This document shows, one piece after another, positions 17,936 through 26,754 of a DNA stretch of 52,402 bases. Origin of the DNA: an uncultured Bacteroidales bacterium (GTDB lineage: Bacteria > Bacteroidota > Bacteroidia > Bacteroidales > Muribaculaceae); assembly GCA_958418815.1 (NCBI GenBank), contig CATZGB010000020.1:1-52402 (forward strand), written 5' to 3'. The notes under the pieces are model-generated. The model was given only the letters and a program-made list of their open reading frames with translations. It was not told the origin of the DNA and searched no databases. Each line of letters starts with the position of its first letter. The first letter of the stretch is position 1. Both the position numbers and the translations under genes were made by a program.

Positions 17936-18421
17936 TTACTCGGCCTTGGGTTCCTCGGCGGGAGCGGCGGCTTCAGCAGCGGGAGCGGCCTCGGTGGAGG
18001 TTGACTTGCGGGAACGGCGGGTGCGGCCCTTCTTCTCAGACTTCTTGTCCTTGAGCATGTTCTCGTTGTAGTCTACCAGCTCGATGAAGCAGGTCTTGGC
18101 GTTGTCACCAAGACGGTTGCCGGTCTTGAGGATGCGGGTGTAGCCACCGGGACGGTCGGCGATCTTTTGGGAGATTTCGCGGAACAGCTCGGTGACGGCC
18201 TCCTTGTTCTGGAGGTAGGAGAAGACCAGGCGGCGGTTGGCCATGGAGTCCTCCTTGGCACGGTTGATCAGGGGCTCGGCGTACATGCGCAGGGCCTTGG
18301 CCTTTGCCAGGGTGGTGAAGATCCTCTTGTGCTTGATAAGAGAGATGGTCATGTTGGCAAGAAGGGCGTCGCGATGGGCCTTCTTGCGCGACAGGTGATT
18401 AAAGCTTTTATTGTGTCTCAT
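17936..18421 (-). CDS. rplQ: 50S ribosomal protein L17
   Basis: A 161-residue protein of the large subunit, located near the exit tunnel. The core is clear from MRHNKSFNHLSRKKAHRDAL and the segment TLAKAKALRMYAEPLINRAK to about residue 120. It is followed by a tail of about 35 residues rich in Lys/Arg then Ala/Glu (TEAAPAAEAAAPAEE), a low-complexity extension common in this phylum. Last gene of the str/S10/spc/alpha cluster, 16 bases after rpoA. Confidence 0.97.
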   Translation of the reverse strand: MRHNKSFNHLSRKKAHRDALLANMTISLIKHKRIFTTLAKAKALRMYAEPLINRAKEDSMANRRLVFSYLQNKEAVTELFREISQKIADRPGGYTRILKTGNRLGDNAKTCFIELVDYNENMLKDKKSEKKGRTRRSRKSTSTEAAPAAEAAAPAEEPKAE

Positions 18422-18437
18422 CGTTGTTGTTCAGTTA

Positions 18438-19430
18438 TTACTCTTTGTCGAGTTTGTATTTGGAAATATCCATGCCGAACGACAGGCCGAGGTTGGCCAG
18501 CAGTTCGTCGAGTTCCGTCAGGGACTTTTTGCCGAAGTTGCGGAATTTCAGCAGGTCGGTCTTGTTGAAGACGACCAGTTCGCCGAGGGTCTCGACTTCG
18601 GCGCTCTTGAGGCAGTTGAGAGCGCGCACCGAGAGGTCCATGTCGACCAGCTTCGTCTTCAGGAGCTGGCGCATGTGGAGAGCGTCCTCATCGAATTCCT
18701 CAGCGCCGTCGGTCTCCGTGGTCTCGATTGTGATCTTGTCGTCTGAGAAGAGCATCAGATGGTAGATCAGAATCTTGGCGGCCTCCTTGAGGGCGTCCTT
18801 GGGGAGGATTGAGCCGTTGGTGGTGATTTCGATGATGAGTTTCTCGTAGTCGGTCTTTTGGTCGACGCGGAAGTTTTCAACTGCGTACTTGACGTTCTTG
18901 ATCGGGGTGTAGATCGAGTCTATAGCCAAGGTCTGGATGTCGGAGATTTCGAGTTGGTTCTCGTCGGCGGGCACCCAGCCACGGCCTTTGTTGATTGTGA
19001 CCTCGAGGTTGAAGCTCGCGTCGGGATCCAAGTGACAGATGACCTCCTCGGGATTGAGGACTTCAAAGCCCGAAAGGGCCTTTCCGATGTCACCGGCTTT
19101 GAACACCTCCTGGCCCGACACGTGGATGGAAGCTTTCTCGGTCTCGGCATCTTCGGTCACCTGCTTGAGGTCCACCTTCTTGAGATTGAGGATGATATTT
19201 GTCACATCCTCTTTTACGCCGGGGATGGTATCGAACTCGTGTTTCACGCCGTCAATCTTGATGGCGGAGATGGCATAGCCCTCGAGTGAGGAGAGAAGCA
19301 CTCGACGCAGGGCGTTGCCCACAGTGATACCATAGCCGGGTTCCAAAGGCTTGAACTCAAACTTGCCGTAGAAGCTGTTGGCTTCCAACATTACGACTTT
19401 GTCAGGTTTTTGGAATGCTAAAATAGCCAT
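18438..19430 (-). CDS. rpoA: DNA-directed RNA polymerase subunit alpha
   Basis: A 330-residue subunit that dimerises to nucleate RNA polymerase assembly. The N-terminal domain shows GYGITVGNALRRVLLSSLEGYAI; the C-terminal domain (about 255-330) shows DLSVRALNCLKSAEVETLGELV and FRNFGKKSLTELDELL, used for contact with upstream DNA and activators. Normal length. 20 bases downstream of rpsD. Confidence 0.98.
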   Translation of the reverse strand: MAILAFQKPDKVVMLEANSFYGKFEFKPLEPGYGITVGNALRRVLLSSLEGYAISAIKIDGVKHEFDTIPGVKEDVTNIILNLKKVDLKQVTEDAETEKASIHVSGQEVFKAGDIGKALSGFEVLNPEEVICHLDPDASFNLEVTINKGRGWVPADENQLEISDIQTLAIDSIYTPIKNVKYAVENFRVDQKTDYEKLIIEITTNGSILPKDALKEAAKILIYHLMLFSDDKITIETTETDGAEEFDEDALHMRQLLKTKLVDMDLSVRALNCLKSAEVETLGELVVFNKTDLLKFRNFGKKSLTELDELLANLGLSFGMDISKYKLDKE

Positions 19431-19450
19431 GGATCTTGGTGTTTAACGGA

Positions 19451-20056
19451 TTACTTAGAATAGAGTTCGACGATGAGCTGCTCCTTGATGTTTTCGGGGA
19501 TATCCTCACGGGTGGGGACATGGAGCAGTTTGCCGCTCTTGGTTGACTCGTCCCATTCGAGCCAGGGGTATTTGCTGTGGTTGAAGCCTGCGAGGCAGTC
19601 AGCGATGATCTCGAGAGACTTTGACTTCTCGCGGACACCGATGACCATGCCGGGCTCGACAGCGAAAGAGGGGATGTTCACGACCTGGCCGTTGACAGTC
19701 ACATGCTTGTGGAGCACGAGCTGACGGGCGGCGGCGCGGGTCTTGGCGATGCCCAGACGGTAAACCACGTTGTCAAGACGGCCCTCGAGGAGCTGGAGAA
19801 GGATCTCACCGGTGATACCCTTCATGCCTGAAGCCTTCTCGAAAAGGTTGCGGAACTGGCGCTCGAGCACACCGTAGGTGTACTTGGCCTTCTGCTTCTC
19901 GCGCAGCTGGATGCCGTATTCCGAGGTTTTGCGGCGACGGTTCTGACCGTGCTGGCCGGGAGGGAAATTGCGACGGCTCAGGATCTTGTCCTCGCCGAAG
20001 ATGGGTTCGCCAAATTTGCGTGCGATTTTGGTCTTGGGACCTGTGTATCTAGCCAT
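19451..20056 (-). CDS. rpsD: 30S ribosomal protein S4
   Basis: A 201-residue primary 16S rRNA-binding protein that helps start small-subunit assembly. MARYTGPKTKIARKFGEPI is the usual start, and an S4-type RNA-binding domain follows at about residues 90-150 (EGRLDNVVYRLGIAKTRAAARQLVLH). The N-terminal zinc-binding cysteines of some S4 proteins are absent (zinc-free type). A 156-base spacer separates it from rpsK upstream. Confidence 0.98.
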   Translation of the reverse strand: MARYTGPKTKIARKFGEPIFGEDKILSRRNFPPGQHGQNRRRKTSEYGIQLREKQKAKYTYGVLERQFRNLFEKASGMKGITGEILLQLLEGRLDNVVYRLGIAKTRAAARQLVLHKHVTVNGQVVNIPSFAVEPGMVIGVREKSKSLEIIADCLAGFNHSKYPWLEWDESTKSGKLLHVPTREDIPENIKEQLIVELYSK

Positions 20057-20212
20057 TTGTGTATTTAACTTTTTAAAAGTTGGTTAATGGGCTGGCCGGG
20101 GTCTGCTCCCGGGCGGCGACGAGCCGCTGTCAATGAACCATCAGTAGTCGGGAGAGACTATGCAGTCCGGCGTGTTGCAGCCCTGTTTGGATTTCTGCCG
20201 TGGAAAGCGGGA

Positions 20213-20602
20213 TTATACGCGACGACGTTTCGGGGGACGGCATCCGTTGTGGGGCAGCGGAGTAACGTCGATGATTTCGGTTACCTCGATTCCCATTCCG
20301 TGGACGGTACGGATGGCCGACTCACGGCCGTTGCCGGGACCTTTGACGTAGGCTTTCACCTTGCGCAGGCCGAGATCGTAAGCGATCTTGCCGCAATCCT
20401 GGGCAGCCATCTGGGCGGCGTAGGGGGTGTTCTTCTTGGATCCGCGGAAGCCCATCTTGCCTGCGGATGACCATGAGATCACCTGTCCTTCGCTGTTGGC
20501 TAAGCACACGATGATGTTGTTGAAAGAGGAGTGAACGTGAAGCTGGCCGGCGGCGTCAACCTTGACGTTGCGCTTCTTGGCTGCGACTGTTTTCTTTGCC
20601 AT
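20213..20602 (-). CDS. rpsK: 30S ribosomal protein S11
   Basis: A 129-residue platform protein of the small subunit, contacting mRNA near the E site. Family signatures include VHSSFNNIIVCLANSEGQV, KGPGNGRESAIRT and the C-terminal PHNGCRPPKRRRV. It follows rpsM after 21 bases. The long spacer downstream (20,057-20,212) is GC-rich with a few small inverted repeats but no ORF. Confidence 0.98.
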   Translation of the reverse strand: MAKKTVAAKKRNVKVDAAGQLHVHSSFNNIIVCLANSEGQVISWSSAGKMGFRGSKKNTPYAAQMAAQDCGKIAYDLGLRKVKAYVKGPGNGRESAIRTVHGMGIEVTEIIDVTPLPHNGCRPPKRRRV

Positions 20603-20623
20603 GATACTTTCTTGGGGTATTCG

Positions 20624-21004
20624 TTATTTAGTGGCTTTCTTCTTGTTAGCGACGGTTTTCTTGCGTCCCTTGCGGGTACGGGCGTTGTTCTTGGTCGACT
20701 GACCGCGGACGGGGAGGCCGTTACGGTGGCGCACACCACGGTAGCAACCGATATCCATGAGTCGCTTGATGTTGAGCTGGATTTCGCTGCGGAGGTCACC
20801 CTCTACCTTGTAGTTAGCCTGGATGACTTCGCGAACCTGAGCAGCCTGGGCATCAGTCCAGTCCTTCACTTTGATGTTCACGTCTACACCGGCTTTCTCC
20901 AGGATGGTCTTAGCGGCCGAGCGGCCGATGCCGAAGATGTAGGTCAAGGCGATTTCGCCTCGTTTGTTCTGGGGGAGGTCAACTCCCACGATTCTTACTG
21001 CCAT
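20624..21004 (-). CDS. rpsM: 30S ribosomal protein S13
   Basis: A 126-residue head protein of the small subunit contacting the P-site tRNA and L5. The start at 21,004 (MAVRIVGVDLPQNKRGEIAL) matches the family; an in-frame extension to 21,076 is rejected. The C-terminal basic tail is RGQSTKNNARTRKGRKKTVA. The 170-base spacer up to rpmJ holds a small hairpin at 21,142-21,157 (AAACCG/CGGTTT). Confidence 0.97.
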   Translation of the reverse strand: MAVRIVGVDLPQNKRGEIALTYIFGIGRSAAKTILEKAGVDVNIKVKDWTDAQAAQVREVIQANYKVEGDLRSEIQLNIKRLMDIGCYRGVRHRNGLPVRGQSTKNNARTRKGRKKTVANKKKATK

Positions 21005-21174
21005 AAATGCTTTGGTTGAGTCTTGAAATTTTAACGCGAAAATAACAAAAATCAGCGGGATTCGGAAACCTTTCACGCGGTTTCATTGCCATGTCATATG
21101 GGGTCTGGGGCTTGCGCCCTTTCCCCGGGCAATATCCTGACAAACCGCCGCCGGTTTTCCCGGATTAACGCATG

Positions 21175-21291
21175 TTATCCCTGGCGCTGTTTGTTTTTGG
21201 GATTTTTCTTGTTGATCACATAGAGGCGGCCCTTGCGACGCACGATCTTGTCGTCGGCGGAACGCTTCTTGATGGAAGCTCTAACTTTCAT
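21175..21291 (-). CDS. rpmJ: 50S ribosomal protein L36
   Basis: A 38-residue protein, read directly from the sequence: MKVRASIKKRSADDK at the start and NPKNKQRQG at the end. The cysteines and histidine of zinc-ribbon L36 are replaced, so this is the zinc-free type. It lies 40 bases downstream of infA, in the usual order map-infA-rpmJ-rpsM. Confidence 0.95.
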   Translation of the reverse strand: MKVRASIKKRSADDKIVRRKGRLYVINKKNPKNKQRQG

Positions 21292-21331
21292 TGTGAATTC
21301 TTTTTGGAATTATTTGATGGTTCGGTTTTGC

Positions 21332-21550
21332 TTACTTGTAGCGGAACGCGATTCGACCCTTCGAGAGGTCATAAGGCGACATCTCGACCCTCACTTTGTC
21401 TCCGGGCAGGATCTTGATGTAGTGCATGCGCATCTTGCCCGAGATATGGGCGGTGATTTCATGGCCGTTCTCAAGCTCCACGCGGAACATCGCGTTGGAA
21501 AGGGCTTCGAGTATCACGCCGTCTTGTTCTATTGCAGATTGCTTTGACAT
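21332..21550 (-). CDS. infA: Translation initiation factor IF-1
   Basis: A 72-residue S1/OB-fold protein that occupies the ribosomal A site during initiation. MSKQSAIEQDGVILEALSNA, then ENGHEITAHISGKMRMHYIK and the end KGRIAFRYK are diagnostic. It is 58 bases downstream of map. Confidence 0.98.
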   Translation of the reverse strand: MSKQSAIEQDGVILEALSNAMFRVELENGHEITAHISGKMRMHYIKILPGDKVRVEMSPYDLSKGRIAFRYK

Positions 21551-21608
21551 AAGTTTTCTGTCGGGGTTTCTGTCTTATTTGTCCTGATGAATATGTGGAG
21601 CGCTCGCG

Positions 21609-22391
21609 TCAGACGAACATGTCGCCCATGGCGTCCTGTATCGGGTCGAAGGAGGTCAGAATCTCCGTCTGCCCGCCATTGACGGCCACAGTATGCTCGT
21701 AATGCGCCGAAGGCTTGCGGTCGCGGGTGCGGCAGGTCCAGCCGTCATCCTCGATGACGATGTTGCGGCTGCCCAGGTTGATCATCGGCTCGATGGCGAT
21801 GCAAAGGCCGTTCTTGATCAGGGGGCCTGTGCCGCGGCGCCCGAAATTGGGCACTTCCGGATCTTCGTGCATCTTGCGCCCGATTCCGTGGCCACACATC
21901 TCGCGCACCACGGAGTAGCCCCGCTTCTCGCAATAGGTCTGTATGGCGTTGGAGATGTCGCCCAGGCGATGGCCCTCGCGACAGGCTTCGATGCCCGCGT
22001 AAAGCGACTCCTTGGTAGTCTTCAGCAGCTCCATCACCTCCGGGGCCACCTCTCCCACCGGGAAAGTGTAACACATGTCGCCGTTGTAGCCGTCGAGCTC
22101 GACGACAAGGTCAACACCGACTATGTCACCCTCACGCAGGGTGTAGGAGGAGGGGAATCCATGCACCACCGTCTCGTTGACTTCGATGCAGAGCGTGGCG
22201 GGGAAACCGCCGTAACCCAGGCATGCCGGACGGCCGCCGTTCTTGACGATGAACTCGCGGGCGACGGAGTCGAGCTTGTGGGTCGTGACTCCGGGACGTA
22301 CCAGCTTTGCCACCTCTCCCAGTGTGAGGGAGGTCAGCTCGCAGGCGCGCCGCATCTTTTCAATTTCGTCGGGAGTCTTGAGGTAAATCAT
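21609..22391 (-). CDS. map: Methionine aminopeptidase, type I
   Basis: A 260-residue metalloenzyme removing the initiator Met from nascent proteins. The five metal ligands appear in order: two Asp (VDLVVELDGYNGDMCYTF), His in CGHGIGRKMHEDP, Glu in IAIEPMINLG and Glu in HYEHTVAVNGG. Normal length for type Ia. It lies 103 bases downstream of secY, across a long hairpin, and before infA, the order usual in Bacteroidota. Confidence 0.98.
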   Translation of the reverse strand: MIYLKTPDEIEKMRRACELTSLTLGEVAKLVRPGVTTHKLDSVAREFIVKNGGRPACLGYGGFPATLCIEVNETVVHGFPSSYTLREGDIVGVDLVVELDGYNGDMCYTFPVGEVAPEVMELLKTTKESLYAGIEACREGHRLGDISNAIQTYCEKRGYSVVREMCGHGIGRKMHEDPEVPNFGRRGTGPLIKNGLCIAIEPMINLGSRNIVIEDDGWTCRTRDRKPSAHYEHTVAVNGGQTEILTSFDPIQDAMGDMFV

Positions 22392-22424
22392 CTGGTTCTT
22401 GAAAGGGTCGGGGGGATTTCAGAG

Positions 22425-22477
22425 TTCAACCCCCTGCCGGAAAAGGCGGTCAGAGCCTTCTCCGGCAGCGGGTGTTG
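22425..22477. other. Long hairpin in the secY-map spacer
   Basis: TCAAC and CCCC outside, then TGCCGGAAAAGGC (22,435-22,447), pair with GCCTTCTCCGGCA (22,455-22,467) and outer GGGT/GTTGA up to 22,477. The inner 13-base arms match at 12 positions. There is no T-tract on the minus strand, so it probably is not a simple intrinsic terminator; it may mark an mRNA processing or stability site between secY and map. Confidence 0.7.
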
Positions 22478-22494
22478 AGGGGTCAGGACATGAA

Positions 22495-23844
22495 TCAGTA
22501 GGCAGAGCCGGTGGTGCGGCCCTTGATTTTGCCGTCCTTCATCAGTCCGTCATAGTGGTGCATCATCAGGTGTGACTCGATCTGCTGGAGAGTGTCGAGG
22601 ACGACACCCACCATAATCAGCAGGGAGGTTCCGCCGAAGAACTGCGCGAAGTTCTGGCTGATGCCGAACAGGCGCGCGAACGCCGGGAGGATGGCCACGA
22701 TGCCGAGGAAAATCGAGCCAGGCAGGGTGATGCGTGACATGATCGAATCGAGATACTCAGCGGTTTTCTTGCCGGGCTTCACTCCGGGGATGAATCCGTT
22801 GTTGCGCTTCATGTCTTCAGCCATCTGGGTGGGACGCACGGTGATGGCGGTGTAGAAGTAAGTGAAGGCGACAATCAGGACGAAGTACACGAAGTTGTAC
22901 CAGAAGCCGTTGATGTCGGCGAAGGTTGCGAAGAAGCCGGTTGCGCCTTCACGCGCTCCGAAGCCTGACAGGGTCAGGGGGATGAACATGATGGCCTGGG
23001 CGAAGATGATGGGCATCACGCCGGCGGCGTTGACCTTCAGGGGGATGTACTGGCGCACACCACCCACCTGGCGGTTGCCCACGATGCGCTTGGCATACTG
23101 CACAGGCACCTTGCGTGTGCCCTGCACGAGCAGCACGGCGCCCACGGTTACCGCGAAGAGCAGCACGATCTCTACGATGAACATGATCAGACCGCCCTCG
23201 GAGCCGGTAGACCCGGGCAGGCGGCTGGTGAACTCGTAGACGAGCGACATCGGCAGACGGGCGATGATACCCACGAGGATGATGAACGAGATACCGTTGC
23301 CGATACCGCGGTCAGTGATGCGCTCTCCAAGCCACATGATGAACATCGAGCCCGCGGCGAGAATCACCGTCAGGAACGCGACCATCCAGAAGCCCATGTC
23401 GCTGGAGCCGCCGGCGTTCACAATCTGAGCCTTCAGGTTGTAAAGGTAGGCGGGACCCTGCACCAGGAGAATCAGTACCGTCAGGTAACGGGTGTACTGG
23501 TTGAGCTTCTGACGGCCGCTCTCGCCTTCGCGCTGCATCTTCTGGAATGAAGGCAGCACCATGCCGGCAAGCTGTATCACGATCGAGGCCGTGATGTAGG
23601 GCATGATACCGAGGGCGAAAATCGAGGCCTGGGAGAAGGCTCCTCCTGAGAACATGTCGAGCAGCTGCATCAGACCGGTCTTGTTGGTGAAGTTGGTGAG
23701 GGCTTCAAGGTCGGCGGGGTTGATGCCCGGCAGGACAACATAACACCCCAGACGGTAAACCAGCACCAGCAGCACCGTGATGGTGAGTCGCTGACGCAGC
23801 TCCTGGATAGTCCAGATGTTTTTAAGGGTTTGAACGAATTTCAT
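22495..23844 (-). CDS. secY: Protein translocase subunit SecY
   Basis: A 449-residue, ten-helix inner-membrane channel protein of the Sec pathway. Recognisable parts include the N-terminal QELRQRLTITVLLVLVYRLG, the plug-region YVVLPGINP, the TM2 segment MLDMFSGGAFSQASIFALGIMPYITAS, and the cytoplasmic loops ITDRGIGNGIS and MKRNNGFIPGVKPGKKTAEYL. It follows rplO after 37 bases and would work with SecDF encoded at 43,151. Confidence 0.98.
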   Translation of the reverse strand: MKFVQTLKNIWTIQELRQRLTITVLLVLVYRLGCYVVLPGINPADLEALTNFTNKTGLMQLLDMFSGGAFSQASIFALGIMPYITASIVIQLAGMVLPSFQKMQREGESGRQKLNQYTRYLTVLILLVQGPAYLYNLKAQIVNAGGSSDMGFWMVAFLTVILAAGSMFIMWLGERITDRGIGNGISFIILVGIIARLPMSLVYEFTSRLPGSTGSEGGLIMFIVEIVLLFAVTVGAVLLVQGTRKVPVQYAKRIVGNRQVGGVRQYIPLKVNAAGVMPIIFAQAIMFIPLTLSGFGAREGATGFFATFADINGFWYNFVYFVLIVAFTYFYTAITVRPTQMAEDMKRNNGFIPGVKPGKKTAEYLDSIMSRITLPGSIFLGIVAILPAFARLFGISQNFAQFFGGTSLLIMVGVVLDTLQQIESHLMMHHYDGLMKDGKIKGRTTGSAY

Positions 23845-23881
23845 TTAATGGGGTGCTTTTGAGCGGTGGGGGAGGGAGTGT

Positions 23882-24331
23882 TTATTTCACTTTGGAGATC
23901 GAGCCTCCGGCTTCGGTGATGGCCTTTTCGGCGGCTGCCGAGAAAGCGTTGGCCTCGACCTGGAGCGCGCGGGTCACGGCGCCGTTGGCGAGGATCTTCA
24001 CCAGCTGCTTGCGGTTGATGAAACCGGCTGCGCGGAGCTCGTCGAGACCGATTTTCTCCAGGTTCTGGGCGGCCGCGAGGGTCTCCAGCACTGAGAGGTT
24101 GATGGCCTTGTACTCCACACGGTTGATGTTGGTGAAGCCGAATTTGGGGAGACGGCGCTGGAGGGGCATCTGGCCACCTTCAAAACCGATCTTGCGTTTG
24201 TATCCGGAGCGCGACTTGGCTCCCTTGTGTCCGCGGGTAGAAGTTCCACCCTTGCCAGAGCCGGGACCGCGACCGATGCGGGTGCTGCGGGTCGTGGAGC
24301 CCACGGCGGGTTTTAAGTTACTTAAATCCAT
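23882..24331 (-). CDS. rplO: 50S ribosomal protein L15
   Basis: A 149-residue large-subunit protein. The Gly-rich N-terminus (RIGRGPGSGKGGTSTRGHKG) and FEGGQMPLQRRLPKFGF are typical; the C-terminal domain ends ITEAGGSISKVK. 25 bases after rpmD. Confidence 0.98.
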   Translation of the reverse strand: MDLSNLKPAVGSTTRSTRIGRGPGSGKGGTSTRGHKGAKSRSGYKRKIGFEGGQMPLQRRLPKFGFTNINRVEYKAINLSVLETLAAAQNLEKIGLDELRAAGFINRKQLVKILANGAVTRALQVEANAFSAAAEKAITEAGGSISKVK

Positions 24332-24356
24332 AGTTGCTGAATGCTAATGATATTGA

Positions 24357-24536
24357 TTAAGCGTTGGTCACTTCTACCAAATGACGAACACGGTTTACCA
24401 TACCCATCACGGAGGGGGTGTCTTCTTTGACCACCACGTGATTCATTTTCTTGAGGCCGAGGGCGTCGAGTGTGCGCTTCTGCACAGCGGGAGCGCCGAT
24501 GCGGCTCTTTATCTGCTTGATTTTAATCTGTGCCAT
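24357..24536 (-). CDS. rpmD: 50S ribosomal protein L30
   Basis: A 59-residue protein read directly from the sequence: it begins MAQIKIKQIKSRIGAP, has TLDALGLKKMNH in the middle and ends HLVEVTNA. Position between rpsE (19 bases) and rplO (25 bases) is canonical. Confidence 0.95.
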   Translation of the reverse strand: MAQIKIKQIKSRIGAPAVQKRTLDALGLKKMNHVVVKEDTPSVMGMVNRVRHLVEVTNA

Positions 24537-24555
24537 TGTTGTAGCTTTCCTGGGG

Positions 24556-25074
24556 TTAGCCGTTGAATACCTGGTTGACGGAGATGCCGCGGTTCTGGGC
24601 CACCTGGGCGGGGGAACGCAGCTCGCCGAGGGCGGCGATGGTAGCCTTCACCAGGTTGTGGGGGTTAGACGAGCCCTTTGACTTGGCAAGCACGTCGGTG
24701 ATGCCGACGCTCTCGAGAACGGCACGCATGGCACCGCCGGCCTTTACTCCGGTACCGTGGCTGGCAGGCTTGAGCAGCACCTCGGAACCGCCGAAATGGG
24801 CAGCCTGCTCGTGGGGGATTGTGCCCTTGTGGACAGGCACGCGGATGAGGTTCTTCTTGGCAGCCTCGACGCCCTTGGCGATGGCGGCCTGCACCTCGTT
24901 GGCTTTGCCGAGGCCCCAGCCGATGATTCCGTCTTCGTTGCCGACCACGACGATGGCGGCGAAGGTGAAGGTGCGGCCACCCTTGGTCACCTTGGTGACG
25001 CGGTTGATGGCCACCAGACGGTCCTTGAGTTCTATGTCGTTGGTTGTCTTAACTCGGTTGTTCTTGTTTACCAT
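24556..25074 (-). CDS. rpsE: 30S ribosomal protein S5
   Basis: A 172-residue small-subunit protein important for decoding accuracy and helicase function. It shows LKDRLVAINRVTKVTKGGRTFTF, then EDGIIGWGLGKANEVQAAI and the C-terminal GVKAGGAMRAVLESVGI. Only 6 bases separate it from rplR upstream. Confidence 0.98.
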   Translation of the reverse strand: MVNKNNRVKTTNDIELKDRLVAINRVTKVTKGGRTFTFAAIVVVGNEDGIIGWGLGKANEVQAAIAKGVEAAKKNLIRVPVHKGTIPHEQAAHFGGSEVLLKPASHGTGVKAGGAMRAVLESVGITDVLAKSKGSSNPHNLVKATIAALGELRSPAQVAQNRGISVNQVFNG

Positions 25075-25080
25075 TGTCGT

Positions 25081-25422
25081 TTAGAATTTAAGTCCGCCTT
25101 CGCGAGCTGCGTCAGCCAGTGATTTAACTCTGCCGTGGAAAAGGTAGCCGTTGCGGTCGAAGACCACTTCGGGGTAACCTGCGGCGATAGCCTTCTCTGC
25201 GATGGCCTTTCCGACCTTGGCGGCGATTTCGGTCTTGGTGCCCTCGGCGATGCCCTTTGAGGAAGCGCTGGCGAGGGTCTGGCCTTTGAGGTCGTCAACA
25301 AGCTGGACGTAGATCTGCTTGTTTGAACGGAAAACGGTCATGCGGGGACGCGCGGCGGTGCCGGAGATGCGGCCACGGATGCGCGCCTTGATTTTATTTC
25401 TTCTTTGCTGCTTGGAGATCAT
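25081..25422 (-). CDS. rplR: 50S ribosomal protein L18
   Basis: A 113-residue 5S rRNA-binding protein. The basic start KQQRRNKIKARIRGRISGT and RPRMTVFRSNKQIYVQLVDD are typical, and the C-terminus has DRNGYLFHGRVKSLADAARE. 33 bases after rplF. Confidence 0.97.
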   Translation of the reverse strand: MISKQQRRNKIKARIRGRISGTAARPRMTVFRSNKQIYVQLVDDLKGQTLASASSKGIAEGTKTEIAAKVGKAIAEKAIAAGYPEVVFDRNGYLFHGRVKSLADAAREGGLKF

Positions 25423-25455
25423 TTTTCTTACAGTCGATGTAGGTTCAACTTATGT

Positions 25456-26013
25456 TTACTTGGCACCGGCGGTCTTTCCGCTCTTGCGACGGATAACCTC
25501 GCCAACAAACTTGATACCTTTACCCTTGTAGGGCTCGGGCTTGCGGAGGGAGCGGATTTTGGCGCACACCTGGCCCAGGAGCTGCTTGTCGTCGCTCTCG
25601 AGGATAATCAGGGGGTTCTTGTTACGCTCCGACTTGGCCTCGACCTTGATCTCGGGGGGAAGCTTGATGAAGATGGCGTGGGAGTAACCCAGGGAGAGCT
25701 CGAGCACCTGGCCGGTGGCCGATGCGCGGTAACCTACGCCGACGAGCTCCATCTCCTTGCGGTAGCCGGTTGACACACCAACCACCATGTTGTGGAGCAG
25801 CGAGCGGTAAAGACCGTGCTGTGCGCGGTGCTCGCGGTCGTCGGAGGGACGGATGATATGGAGGTGACCGTCTTCGAGCTTGATCTCAAACTCGGGGTTA
25901 ACGGCCTGTACGAGGGTTCCTTTGGGACCTTTGACGGTAACGACGTTGTCTTTGGCGATTTCAACGGTTACGCCTGCGGGGATTTCGATGGGGGCTTTAC
26001 CTATACGTGACAT
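25456..26013 (-). CDS. rplF: 50S ribosomal protein L6
   Basis: A 185-residue protein near the factor-binding centre. MSRIGKAPIEIPAGVTVEI is the standard start; the second domain carries KRNKNPLI-like sequence and the end RSLRKPEPYKGKGIKFVGEV. 21 bases after rpsH. Confidence 0.98.
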   Translation of the reverse strand: MSRIGKAPIEIPAGVTVEIAKDNVVTVKGPKGTLVQAVNPEFEIKLEDGHLHIIRPSDDREHRAQHGLYRSLLHNMVVGVSTGYRKEMELVGVGYRASATGQVLELSLGYSHAIFIKLPPEIKVEAKSERNKNPLIILESDDKQLLGQVCAKIRSLRKPEPYKGKGIKFVGEVIRRKSGKTAGAK

Positions 26014-26034
26014 ATTGTTGTTTCCTCCTTTCGA

Positions 26035-26433
26035 TTAATAAACGTAACAGAGAACTTCGCCGCCGATTTTCTCCTGGGCGGCCTTTTTGTTGGTCATCAC
26101 ACCCTTGGAAGTGGAGAGGATGGCGATACCGAGACCGTTGAGGACGCGGGGCATCGACTTGTAGCCGCAGTACTGGCGGAGGCCGGGACGGCTGACACGC
26201 TTGAGGCCCTTGATGGCGTTGACGCGGTCTACGGGATCATACTTGAGGGCGACCTTGATGGTGCCCGAAGGGGTCTCACCTTCAATGAACTTGTAGTTGA
26301 GGATGTAGCCCTGCTCGAAGAGGATCTTGGTGATCTCTTTCTTGAGGTTGGAGGCCGGGATCTCGACCACACGGTGCTGGGCCTTGATGGCATTCCTCAA
26401 TCTTGTCAGATAATCTGCTATTGGATCTGTCAT
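26035..26433 (-). CDS. rpsH: 30S ribosomal protein S8
   Basis: A 132-residue 16S rRNA-binding protein that in enterobacteria also represses the spc operon. MTDPIADYLTRLRNAI is the standard start; the C-terminal STSKGVMTNKKAAQEKIGGEVLC motif is conserved. An unusually long 321-base spacer lies before it (upstream gene rpsN). Confidence 0.98.
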   Translation of the reverse strand: MTDPIADYLTRLRNAIKAQHRVVEIPASNLKKEITKILFEQGYILNYKFIEGETPSGTIKVALKYDPVDRVNAIKGLKRVSRPGLRQYCGYKSMPRVLNGLGIAILSTSKGVMTNKKAAQEKIGGEVLCYVY

Positions 26434-26754
26434 TGTTGTTGGGTTGTTTTAAACTCGACGGGCGGGCCCGTCAGTATTTAAAATTTGTTTTTGCGCCGGG
26501 GTATCTGCTGTGGATACCGCCTGGCTGGTTTGAAGCGCGGAAACTGCTCCTCTCCCCTTGCGGGATTGAGGAAACTCCCTTTCGGGATCATTTTCGCGGC
26601 CCTGCGACGGGCGGCCGGGATTGCTGTCCGGGGGGTCCCGCAGAAACTGGGCTTACCCGGATGATCTCCTGCACGTTGGCCGTGCCGGGCGTTTTCTGAC
26701 GGAGGCGGGCGCCTTGCGCTCCCCTCACGCGATGTCAGGGGTTGTCCGCGGAGA
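26434..26754. other. 321-base spacer between rpsN and rpsH
   Basis: No convincing ORF. A strong short palindrome, GACGGGC/GCCCGTC, lies at 26,457-26,472, flanked by AT-rich sequence on both sides. The remainder is GC-rich with several imperfect inverted repeats. In most Bacteroidota these two genes are nearly adjacent, so the length itself is unusual. A structured leader or autoregulatory element for rpsH is possible but not shown. Confidence 0.5.
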
